A stretch of 64,000 nucleotides of DNA. Origin: Bradyrhizobium tropiciagri. GTDB lineage: Bacteria; Pseudomonadota; Alphaproteobacteria; Rhizobiales; Xanthobacteraceae. This document shows, one piece after another, positions 57,450-64,000 of the stretch (the first letter of the stretch is position 1; each line of letters opens with the position of its first letter). Location: NCBI RefSeq assembly GCF_018130505.1, contig NZ_JAFCKH010000001.1, positions 124,001-188,000 of the forward strand, read 5' to 3'. The position numbers and the translations under genes are program-made. The notes under the pieces were generated by a model. That model searched no databases. It was given only the letters and a program-made list of their open reading frames with translations, and was not told the origin of the DNA.

Positions 57450-57644
57450 TCAGTGGCAGGGGAACGCGTTGGAATGGCGCACGTCGTGCGCGGCATTGTG
57501 GATCACGTCGATATGCGAGAAGCCGACCACGCCGACGATGAACAGGCCGAGGGTCATCGCCATCAGCGACTGGGCAAGCCGTCCGACCTGTCCGGCGACG
57601 GGCAGATGCGTGACTTGCGATTCTGTGATCTGGGCCTGGCTCAT
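57450..57644 (-). CDS. cbtB: Cobalt transporter subunit CbtB
   Basis: 64 aa with one membrane helix (SLMAMTLGLFIVGVVGFSHI) and a C-terminal histidine cluster, HNAAHDVRHSNAFPCH, the presumed cobalt-binding motif of CbtB. The ATG overlaps the stop of the preceding small gene (ATGA), and cbtA starts 10 bases after its stop. It works with CbtA in metal uptake for B12 synthesis. Confidence 0.9.
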   Translation of the reverse strand: MSQAQITESQVTHLPVAGQVGRLAQSLMAMTLGLFIVGVVGFSHIDVIHNAAHDVRHSNAFPCH

Positions 57645-57976
57645 GGCAGTTCTCCACTTCCGATTTGACCGGCTTCTAGCAGCTTTCGGGCGATGTCGCG
57701 ACTGGTAAGATGCAGATTGGTGCCGATCGCGATCTGCTTGCGTGCGATCTTGGCGCGCGCCGCCGCTTCGAATGCAATTTCAAAGCGTTGGAAATAAGCA
57801 AGGCAGTCCTCCGGCGTCGGGTCCGCCGCAAGCAGCGTCCGGAAGGCGCCGCGGTGGACGGCGCAGATGGCACCGTGTCCGGCCACCGGGAAGACCAGTG
57901 AGGCGATGTCGGCGCGCCACTCCGCGCCGCCGCGATCGGGGGCCGGCGGCGGGCTAGCGTCGGATGGTGAAGTCAC
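57641..57976 (-). CDS. Small uncharacterised protein coupled to cbtB, 111 aa
   Basis: A GTG start at 57976 (VTSPSDASPPPAPDRGG) gives a protein whose second half looks well ordered: ADIASLVFPVAGHGAICAVHRGAFRTLL, then two helices ending in SRDIARKLLEAG. Its stop overlaps the cbtB ATG and its start overlaps the end of bluB by 23 bases, both of which favour translation as part of the operon. No family is recognised. A role in cobalt or B12 metabolism is suggested only by position. Confidence 0.6.
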   Translation of the reverse strand: MTSPSDASPPPAPDRGGAEWRADIASLVFPVAGHGAICAVHRGAFRTLLAADPTPEDCLAYFQRFEIAFEAAARAKIARKQIAIGTNLHLTSRDIARKLLEAGQIGSGELP

Positions 57977-58586
57977 CCGAACCCCGCCGCGATTCCCATT
58001 TGGCCTGTTCGAGCTCGGGCCGGTCACACTCCGCCTCGGGATAGCCGATGCAGAGATAGCCGATGAATTTCCAGGACTGCGGTACATCGAGGATGTCGTG
58101 GATCCGCGCCGGATTGAGGATCGAGACCCAGCCGAGCCCGATGCCTTCGGCGCGCGCCGCGAGCCACATCGAGCAGATCGCCGCCACCACGGAATAGTCG
58201 ATGGTTTCGGGCATCGTGGCGCGGCCGAGGCCGGAGCCGATCGCGCCGCTCGTGTCGGCGAATACCGCGAGGTGACCGGGCGCCTCCGCGAGGCCCGACA
58301 GTTTCAGCGCGGCGTATTTCGCGGCGCGCTCGCCCGAATAGGAGCGCAGCGCATCGGCATTGCAGGTCTTGAAGTCCTCGATCACGGCGCGGCGTCGTGC
58401 CGGGTCCTCGACGACGACGAAGCGCCAGGGCTGGCTCAGGCCGACCGACGGCGACAGACAGGCGATCTCGATCAGCCGCTCGATGGTGCCCGCCGGCAGC
58501 GAGTCGGTCCGGAAGCGCCGCACGTCGCGGCGCCACACGAACAGCTCGTGCAGTTGCCGGCGGAACGCCTCGTCGAATGCGACCAT
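57954..58586 (-). CDS. bluB: 5,6-dimethylbenzimidazole synthase
   Basis: 210 aa nitroreductase-fold flavoenzyme. It converts FMNH2 and O2 into 5,6-dimethylbenzimidazole, the lower ligand of B12. WRRDVRRFRTDSLP binds FMN phosphate, SPSVGLSQPWRFVVVED is the BluB signature, and ARAEGIGLGWVSILNP the closing motif. It is located 31 bases after cobU in the minus-strand cobalamin operon. Confidence 0.93.
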   Translation of the reverse strand: MVAFDEAFRRQLHELFVWRRDVRRFRTDSLPAGTIERLIEIACLSPSVGLSQPWRFVVVEDPARRRAVIEDFKTCNADALRSYSGERAAKYAALKLSGLAEAPGHLAVFADTSGAIGSGLGRATMPETIDYSVVAAICSMWLAARAEGIGLGWVSILNPARIHDILDVPQSWKFIGYLCIGYPEAECDRPELEQAKWESRRGSGDFTIRR

Positions 58587-58617
58587 CAGCCTCGACTCGT
58601 CTGCAGCACAGTGACGC

Positions 58618-59121
58618 TCATTTCAGCTTCATCGGCAAGCCGGCCACCACGAATTCCACTGAGTCGGCAACACCAGCGATGGTCTGGTTCATGATACCCG
58701 CGGCGTCGCGAAACGCGCGCGCCAGCGCGTTGTCGGGCACGATGCCGAGGCCGACCTCATTGGTGACCAGGATCACCGGGCTTTGCTGGCGCGGCAGCGC
58801 GTTTGCGAGGCGCATGACCTCCTGCGACCAGTCGCGCTCCGCATGCAGCAGGTTTGATAGCCACAGCGTGAGGCAATCGACCAGCCGCGCGCCGCCGCCA
58901 TCGGTTGCAGCCAGCGCCTCGACGAGGTCGAGCGGCACTTCGCGTTCGATCCAGTCGTTGCCGCGCCGCGCGCGGTGGCCGGCGATGCGTTCGTCCATCT
59001 CCGCATCGAGCGCTTCCGCCGTTGCGACATAGACCGGCTGTCCGGAAACGCCGCGCGCAAGAACCTCGGCGCGGCGGCTTTTTCCCGATCGCGCTCCGCC
59101 CGTGACCAGAATGACGGTCAT
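58618..59121 (-). CDS. cobU: Bifunctional adenosylcobinamide kinase/guanylyltransferase
   Basis: 167 aa (also named CobP) from the ATG at 59121. It phosphorylates adenosylcobinamide and adds GMP, activating it for lower-ligand attachment. The P-loop is ILVTGGARSGKSRRAE (about residues 8-15). Later segments include VYVATAEALDAEMDERIAGHRARR with the guanylylated His, DCLTLWLSNLL and VLVTNEVGLGIVPDNALAR. It heads the minus-strand operon and is divergent from cbiB. Confidence 0.94.
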   Translation of the reverse strand: MTVILVTGGARSGKSRRAEVLARGVSGQPVYVATAEALDAEMDERIAGHRARRGNDWIEREVPLDLVEALAATDGGGARLVDCLTLWLSNLLHAERDWSQEVMRLANALPRQQSPVILVTNEVGLGIVPDNALARAFRDAAGIMNQTIAGVADSVEFVVAGLPMKLK

Positions 59122-59248
59122 CGTGATCTCCTGTTGCGTCCGCACTAGCCGCAATCGCGGCGAAAGACAAAGCCGAAATCCTTCCGCGAGGGGCTTGCGC
59201 TCGGCCGGGGTCTTGCGCATCAGGGGGATCGCGGCGGGAGATGTGTGC

Positions 59249-60190
59249 GTGGTGTTTGCGGGAGCGATGGCAGTGGCGATGGCGCTGGATGCCCTGATCG
59301 GCTGGCCGAACTGGCTGTTTGCGCGTGTCGGGCATCCCGTGACCTGGCTCGGCCGCTTGATCAGCGCGATCGATACCGCCTGGAACCGGAGTTCTGATCC
59401 GCCTGTGCTGCGTCGCGCGGCCGGTATTGCCGGAGCGCTTTTCGTGATTGCCTTGGCGGTCGCATTCGCCTGGGCCATCCAGGTCGCGCTCGGTTCGGGA
59501 TGGGCGCGAGTGATCTTGCTGGGAATTCTGGCGTGGCCGCTGGTTGCGTTGCGCTCGCTGCATGACCATGTGGCGGCGGTCGCCGCTCCACTGGCAGTGG
59601 GTGACATCGTCGGCGCGCGTTCCGCGGTGTCGCAGATCGTGGGTCGCGATCCCGCAACACTCGATGATGCCGGCATCGCGCGCGCGGCGATCGAGAGCCT
59701 GGCCGAAAACGCCTCCGACGGCATCGTGGCGCCGGTGTTCTGGGGCGCGCTGTTGGGGCTGCCCGGCATCGTCGGCTACAAGGCAATCAACACGCTGGAC
59801 TCCATGATCGGCCATCGGAGCGAGCGGCACGAGGCCTTCGGCTGGGCCGCCGCGCGCATCGACGATCTCGCCAATCTGCTCCCGGCGCGGCTGACCGGCT
59901 TGCTGTTCATGCTGCTTGCCTCGCGGCGCTCGGATGCGTGGTCGTGCATGCTGCGCGATGCGCAAAAGCATCGCTCGCCGAATGCCGGTTGGCCGGAAGC
60001 CGCGATGGCAGGCGGGCTCGGCGTGCGGCTCAGCGGCCCGCGCATCTATCACGGCCGCACGGCGGACGAGCCGTGGCTGAACGAGGGCGCGCGCGATCCG
60101 GACGCCGCCGATATCGGCAACGGGCTGAAGCTCTATCGCCGCGCGATGCTGCTGCTGGCCGGGATGTTCGTCGTTCTTGCGTTGCTGTAG
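59249..60190 (+). CDS. cbiB: Adenosylcobinamide-phosphate synthase (CbiB/CobD)
   Basis: 313 aa if translation begins at the GTG at 59249; GGGAG at 59236-59240 is eight bases before. An ATG at 59267 (MAVAMALDALIGWP) is the alternative. It attaches aminopropanol (phosphate) to adenosylcobyric acid. Family signatures are RVGHPVTWLGRLI, SLAENASDGIVAPVFWGALLGLPG and YKAINTLDSMIGH. It has four to five membrane segments. It is divergent from cobU and followed by cobC after 11 bases. Confidence 0.9.
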   Translation: MVFAGAMAVAMALDALIGWPNWLFARVGHPVTWLGRLISAIDTAWNRSSDPPVLRRAAGIAGALFVIALAVAFAWAIQVALGSGWARVILLGILAWPLVALRSLHDHVAAVAAPLAVGDIVGARSAVSQIVGRDPATLDDAGIARAAIESLAENASDGIVAPVFWGALLGLPGIVGYKAINTLDSMIGHRSERHEAFGWAAARIDDLANLLPARLTGLLFMLLASRRSDAWSCMLRDAQKHRSPNAGWPEAAMAGGLGVRLSGPRIYHGRTADEPWLNEGARDPDAADIGNGLKLYRRAMLLLAGMFVVLALL

Positions 60191-60201
60191 GAGGGCGGGA
60201 C

Positions 60202-61179
60202 ATGCAGGAGCACGGCGGAAATCTCGATGTTGCCCGGCAACACTTCGGCGGCGGCACGGAAGACTGGATCGACCTGTCGACGGGGATCAACCGGGTGCCT
60301 TATCCCGTGCTGGACGTCGGGCCGAGCGGCTGGAGCGCGCTGCCGTCACAATCCGATATTGAATCGCTCCACGAGGCCGCGCGGCATGCTTATGGCACCA
60401 CCGCGCCGATCGTGGCGCTGGCGGGGGCGCAGGCCGCGATACAATTGCTGCCGCGTCTGGCAGGCCGCGGCCGTGCGCGCATCCTTGCGCCGACCTACAA
60501 TGAATATGCCGCGGTGCTGTCCGCCTCCGGCTGGGACGTTGCGGAGGTCTCCGATCTCGCCGCGCTTGCAGGCGCCGATCTCGCCGTGGTCGTCAATCCG
60601 AACAATCCGGATGGAATGCGCCACGACCGGGGCGAATTGCTCGCGCTGCTGCCGCGCGTCGGCCGGCTGGTGATCGACGAGAGCTTTGCCGATGCCGTAC
60701 CGGATGTGTCGCTTGCATCGGAGGCCGGGCGGCCGGGACTCGTGATCCTGCGATCGTTCGGAAAGTTCTACGGGCTTGCCGGGCTGCGGCTCGGCTTTGC
60801 ACTCGGCAGCACGGCAGATGTCGCCGCGCTGGCGGCGATGGCGGGCCCATGGCCGGTATCGGGCCCGGCGATCGCGATCGGACGGCGTGCCTTGCGCGAT
60901 GACGACTGGGCGAGGGCGACAACAGCGCGTTTGGCACGCGATGCTGTGAGGCTTGATGCGATGGCGCGACCACAGGGCTGGTCGCTTGTCGGAGGCACGC
61001 CGCTGTTTCGGCTCTACGAGACCGGCGACGCGCTGGCCGCGCAGGAGATGCTTGCGCGCGGCCACATCTGGTCGCGCGTGTTCGGGCAAAGGGCTGGATG
61101 GCTGCGCCTTGGCTTGCCCGGCGACGAAAGCGAATGGTCGCGGCTTGCGGCGGTGCTCGCGCGCGAACAGATTGCGTAG
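60202..61179 (+). CDS. cobC: Threonine-phosphate decarboxylase
   Basis: 325 aa PLP-dependent class I/II aminotransferase-fold enzyme, called CobD in Salmonella. It makes aminopropanol phosphate for the B12 side chain. HGGNLDVARQHFGGGTEDWIDLSTGINRVPYP is at the N-terminus, VVVNPNNPDGMRH is the cofactor-binding Asn loop, and the PLP-binding Lys lies in LRSFGKFYGLAGLRLGF. GGAGGGCGGG precedes the ATG. The stop codon overlaps the left end of a hairpin repeat. Confidence 0.92.
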   Translation: MQEHGGNLDVARQHFGGGTEDWIDLSTGINRVPYPVLDVGPSGWSALPSQSDIESLHEAARHAYGTTAPIVALAGAQAAIQLLPRLAGRGRARILAPTYNEYAAVLSASGWDVAEVSDLAALAGADLAVVVNPNNPDGMRHDRGELLALLPRVGRLVIDESFADAVPDVSLASEAGRPGLVILRSFGKFYGLAGLRLGFALGSTADVAALAAMAGPWPVSGPAIAIGRRALRDDDWARATTARLARDAVRLDAMARPQGWSLVGGTPLFRLYETGDALAAQEMLARGHIWSRVFGQRAGWLRLGLPGDESEWSRLAAVLAREQIA

Positions 61180-61265
61180 GGTGGGCAAAGGCGCCTCTTG
61201 GCGCCGTGCCCACCTTCACCAGCCGTGCAAGATAGGGTGGGCACGCTCCGCTTTGCCCACCCTAC
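61176..61265. repeat. Hairpin repeat (family C), GTAGGGTGGGC type
   Basis: 15-base arms, GTAGGGTGGGCAAAG and CTTTGCCCACCCTAC, are perfect inverted repeats. An inner pair (GTGGGC..GCCCAC) strengthens it. It lies between convergent cobC and cobQ and supplies the TAG stop of cobC. Confidence 0.8.
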
Positions 61266-61275
61266 GAAGCTTCGT

Positions 61276-62724
61276 TCAACGCGCGAGTGCGAACAGCCCG
61301 TCGACATCGAGATGGGCTTCGATGTGATCGGCGAGCGCATCGAGCGCGCTCTCGACCCTCGCGCCGTATGGCTGGTCCGCGGCAGGGATGTCGAGCTTCG
61401 CAAGGAAGGCCTTTCGAAAATCGTCCGACGTAAACAGTCCGTGCAGATAGCTGCCGTGAACGCGCCCGTCGGCCGAAGCAGCACCCTCCGGCTCGCCATC
61501 GATACGCGCGAACGGCCGCGCCCGGTCCGGGCCGTCGGTGCGCCCGATATGGATTTCGTAGGCGCTGATCGGCTGATCGGTGGCGGCATGGACGGCGACG
61601 ACACGCGTCAGCGTTTTCTGCTCGGTCATGACCGTCGCAACATCGAGCAACCCCAGCCCGCGCGTTTCCCCGGCGGGGCCCTCGATCCCGTCGGGATCGG
61701 CGACGCTTTGACCGAGCATCTGGTAGCCGCCGCACAGACCGAGCACATGGCCGCCGCGGCGGTGATGCGCCAGCAGATCGATGTCCCAGCCCTGCGCGCG
61801 CAGGAAGGCGAGATCGCCACGCGTCGATTTCGAGCCGGGCAGGATGACGAGTCTTGCATCGCCCGGGATCGCCTCGCCGGGACGCACCATCACGAGGTCG
61901 ACACCCGGCTCGAGCTTGAGCGGATCGAGATCGTCGAAGTTGGCGATCCGCGACAGCGCGAGGAACGCGATCTTGCACTGGCCGGGCCTGCGCGCCTCAC
62001 CGAGCCCGAGCGCATCCTCGGCCGGGAGCTCGCCGGCACGCGCGAACCAGGGCAGCACGCCGAAGCCGCGCCAGTCGGTGCGCGCCTCGATCAGCCGGTA
62101 GCCGTCGTCGAACAGCGTCGGATCGCCGCGGAACTTGTTGATGACGAAGCCGCGGATCATCGCGGCATCCTCGGGATCGATCACCGTCTTGATGCCGACC
62201 AGTTGCGCGATCACGCCGCCGCGGTCGATATCGCCGACCAGCACCACCGGCACATCGGCCTTGCGGGCAAAGCCCATATTGGCGATGTCGGACTTGCGCA
62301 GATTGACCTCGGCGGGACTGCCGGCGCCTTCGACCAGCACCAGATCGGCGCGGTCTTTCAGCCGCGCAAAGCTCTCCAGCACCGCGCCCATCAAAGTGGG
62401 TTTGATCGCCGCATATTCCCGTGCGCGCGCCGTGGCGACGCGTCTGCCGTGCACGATGATCTGGGCGCCGACATCGCTCTCCGGCTTCAGCAGCACCGGG
62501 TTCATGTCGGTGTGCGGCTCGACGCCGGCGGCGAGCGCCTGCAGCGCCTGCGCGCGGCCGATCTCGCCGCCGTCGACGGTCACCGCAGCATTGTTCGACA
62601 TGTTCTGCGGCTTGAATGGCAGCACGCGCAAGCCGCGGCGCCTCGCGGCGCGCGCGAGCCCGGCGACGATCAGCGACTTGCCGACGTCCGAGCCCGCACC
62701 CTGGATCATCAATGCGCGCGCCAT
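61276..62724 (-). CDS. cobQ: Cobyric acid synthase
   Basis: 482 aa. It amidates four carboxylates of adenosylcobyrinic acid a,c-diamide using glutamine and ATP. The N-terminal P-loop-like part is [19 protein letters not shown], with [15 protein letters not shown] close behind. The C-terminal class I glutaminase has [18 protein letters not shown], and the nucleophile Cys is in [12 protein letters not shown]. It lies seven bases after cobO on the same strand. Confidence 0.95.
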   Translation of the reverse strand: MARALMIQGAGSDVGKSLIVAGLARAARRRGLRVLPFKPQNMSNNAAVTVDGGEIGRAQALQALAAGVEPHTDMNPVLLKPESDVGAQIIVHGRRVATARAREYAAIKPTLMGAVLESFARLKDRADLVLVEGAGSPAEVNLRKSDIANMGFARKADVPVVLVGDIDRGGVIAQLVGIKTVIDPEDAAMIRGFVINKFRGDPTLFDDGYRLIEARTDWRGFGVLPWFARAGELPAEDALGLGEARRPGQCKIAFLALSRIANFDDLDPLKLEPGVDLVMVRPGEAIPGDARLVILPGSKSTRGDLAFLRAQGWDIDLLAHHRRGGHVLGLCGGYQMLGQSVADPDGIEGPAGETRGLGLLDVATVMTEQKTLTRVVAVHAATDQPISAYEIHIGRTDGPDRARPFARIDGEPEGAASADGRVHGSYLHGLFTSDDFRKAFLAKLDIPAADQPYGARVESALDALADHIEAHLDVDGLFALAR

Positions 62725-62731
62725 GATCCGC

Positions 62732-63373
62732 TCAGAACTCGACGCCCGGCTGGGCCTTGATGCCGGAGCGGAACGGATGCTTCACCAGTGTCATCTCGGT
62801 GACGAGATCGGCGATCTCGATCAACTCGTCCTTGGCGTTGCGCCCGGTCAGCACGACATGCGTCATCGGCGGCTTTGACGTGGTCAGGAAATCGACGACA
62901 TCGGCGATCGCGAGGTAATCGTAGCGCAGCGCGATGTTGATCTCGTCGAGCACGACCATGCGCAGACCCGGATCTGCGATCAGCTCCTTGGCCTTCTCCC
63001 AGCCGGCCTGTGCCGCGGCGACGTCGCGGGCGCGGTCCTGTGTCTCCCAGGTGAAGCCTTCGCCCATCGCGTGGAACTGGCAGAGATCGCCGAAATGCCC
63101 GGTGAGCAGACGGCGCTCGCCGGTATCCCAGGCGCCCTTGATGAACTGCACCACCGCGCAGGGGAAGCCATGCGCCACGCAGCGCACGATCATGCCGAAG
63201 GCGGAGGATGATTTTCCCTTGCCGGCGCCGGTATGAACGATGATCAGTCCTTTTTCGCCACTCTTGGTCGCCATGATCTTGTCGCGCGCGACCTTCTTCT
63301 TCGCCATCTTGGCGGCGTGGCGCGCCTCGGTGTCGACCGTCTCGTCTGCGCCGGCGTTTGCTTCAGAGGTCAT
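62732..63373 (-). CDS. cobO: Cob(I)yrinic acid a,c-diamide adenosyltransferase
   Basis: 213 aa from [19 protein letters not shown] at 63373; the frame remains open through the riboswitch but is not coding there. It transfers the adenosyl group of ATP to cobalt. The modified P-loop is [45 protein letters not shown] and [22 protein letters not shown] follow, as in CobA/CobO. It is the first gene of the cobO-cobQ operon, divergent from the DUF1636 gene. Confidence 0.95.
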   Translation of the reverse strand: MTSEANAGADETVDTEARHAAKMAKKKVARDKIMATKSGEKGLIIVHTGAGKGKSSSAFGMIVRCVAHGFPCAVVQFIKGAWDTGERRLLTGHFGDLCQFHAMGEGFTWETQDRARDVAAAQAGWEKAKELIADPGLRMVVLDEINIALRYDYLAIADVVDFLTTSKPPMTHVVLTGRNAKDELIEIADLVTEMTLVKHPFRSGIKAQPGVEF

Positions 63374-63425
63374 GACGTTCCTTTGGCTTGACAAGTCCGT
63401 GCCTTGGACGAATGGTGGGCCTGCG

Positions 63426-63630
63426 TTGGTTCCTGTCCTATGACAGGCGAAGAGGGAATGCGATAGGGCCCGTGACATCGGGTCCGAAGCGTAGCCGCCC
63501 CCGCGACCGTGACCGGAGAGATGTCCAAAGCCACTGATTCCCTGACGGGATCGGGAAGGCGGGCATCGAAGGGATGAAACCCTGCTCCGCAAGCCGGGAG
63601 ACCTGCCAGCGCAGATTTTGAGAACCGGCG
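63426..63630 (+). ncRNA. Cobalamin (B12) riboswitch
   Basis: Conserved blocks occur in order on the plus strand: TTGGTTCC at the start, GAAGAGGGAATGCG, CCGCCCCCGCGACCGTGACC, the AAAGCCACTG block at 63522 and following, GGGAAGGCGGGCATC, and the GCCGGGAGACCTGCC box near 63592-63607. Closing GAACC (63622-63626) pairs with GGTTC (63428-63432) as P1. It lies before the DUF1636 gene and is oriented to it, not to cobO. Confidence 0.9.
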
Positions 63631-63717
63631 GACGGGGTGTTCCGCGACGGGGTGCGAACCTTTGTCCACCGGTTCGCGTGCCTCATCGCCTCCCGCCGTT
63701 CAATCTGGGATAGGGCG

Positions 63718-64000
63718 ATGAACGTTACGCTTCATGTCTGCATCACCTGCCGCGCCGGCCAGACCCTGGCCGAAGGCGAAGCCGCGCCCGGCGCGCTGCT
63801 GCACGCCGCGATCGCCGAGGCTGGTGTGCCTGACGGCGTCAACCTGGTTCCGGTCGAATGCCTGTCCGCCTGCAGCCAGGGCTGCTCGGTCGCGCTCAGC
63901 GCGCCGGGGCGCTGGTCCTATGTCTATGGCCGGCTGTCCGCGGCCAATGCTGCGGATGTGATCGCAGGCAGCGCGGCCTATGCGGCGGCGGCCGACGGCA
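63718..64000 (+). CDS. DUF1636-type metal-binding protein, cut by window edge
   Basis: At least 94 codons run to the window edge. The thin-ferredoxin-like start, LHVCITCRAGQTL, and the second Cys group, VECLSACSQGCSVALSAPGRW, give the four-cysteine pattern of DUF1636, a family found beside B12 genes. A cobalamin riboswitch immediately upstream shows that it belongs to the B12-repressed set. Its exact task is unknown; a 2Fe-2S cluster is likely from the cysteines. Downstream genes outside the window are probably part of the same transcript. Confidence 0.8.
   Translation, partial: MNVTLHVCITCRAGQTLAEGEAAPGALLHAAIAEAGVPDGVNLVPVECLSACSQGCSVALSAPGRWSYVYGRLSAANAADVIAGSAAYAAAADG

Noticed and set aside
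63374-63592. N-terminal extension of cobO by 73 codons
   Set aside because: The region is the reverse strand of the B12 riboswitch, and the extension has no similarity to CobO N-termini.

Overview
The window looks like a chromosomal segment of an alphaproteobacterium of the Bradyrhizobium group. The evidence is a high-GC coding style, a red-type (form IC) RuBisCO operon led by CbbR, an oxc-frc oxalate pair, a ChvE-type sugar transporter, an aerobic cobalamin cluster and many short palindromic intergenic repeats. This is inferred from gene content and style, not from a database match. No rRNA, tRNA, prophage, IS transposase or CRISPR array was seen.

Layout. 1-3.2 kb: a truncated exported hypothetical protein and a 732-aa surface/secreted-type protein. 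3.3-9.6 kb: an oxalate module, gntR-oxc-frc on the minus strand, divergent from a fused ADP-forming acyl-CoA synthetase, with matching palindromic operators between them. 9.7-17.4 kb: small conserved proteins (a NYN-OST-HTH protein, a DUF1236 protein behind a candidate general-stress promoter), a ketopantoate-reductase-like enzyme, and a divergent catabolic cluster of unknown substrate (two-subunit ThDP decarboxylase, TctC-type binding protein, LigI-like lactonase, D-2-hydroxyacid dehydrogenase). 17.7-20 kb: a small protein and ilvD.

20.5-30.9 kb is the most interesting region: a probable aerobic 2-aminobenzoate (anthranilate) pathway running through CoA thioesters. It holds a fused aryl-CoA monooxygenase/reductase, an SDR, a crotonase-fold protein, a Rid-family protein, a second flavin monooxygenase, a cupin, an ABC binding protein, a MarR regulator and an aryl-CoA ligase. 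Four copies of one AT-rich palindrome-like motif lie only at the promoters of this set, so the genes can be read as one MarR-controlled regulon.

30.9-36.8 kb: an EmrAB-type efflux pair divergent from a TetR regulator, a SnoaL-like protein and a hybrid histidine kinase. 37-46.9 kb: the complete Calvin-cycle operon cbbR<->cbbFPTALSX-cbbY. 47.2-52 kb: the chvE-gguA-gguB (mmsAB) sugar ABC transporter and an inositol-monophosphatase-family enzyme. 52.0-52.7 kb: four tandem 174-bp units, each containing a roughly 103-bp hairpin element also found singly elsewhere in the window. 52.6-56.7 kb: a GT87-like membrane protein, a DUF4336 protein, a GlxA-type regulator and a dienelactone hydrolase. 56.7-64 kb: cobalamin genes (cbtA, cbtB, a small coupled gene, bluB, cobU, cbiB, cobC, cobQ, cobO) and a B12 riboswitch reading into a DUF1636 gene that leaves the window.

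Limits: all family assignments come from reading motifs by eye. Substrate assignments for the CoA synthetase, the ThDP cluster and the aminobenzoate cluster rest on context.
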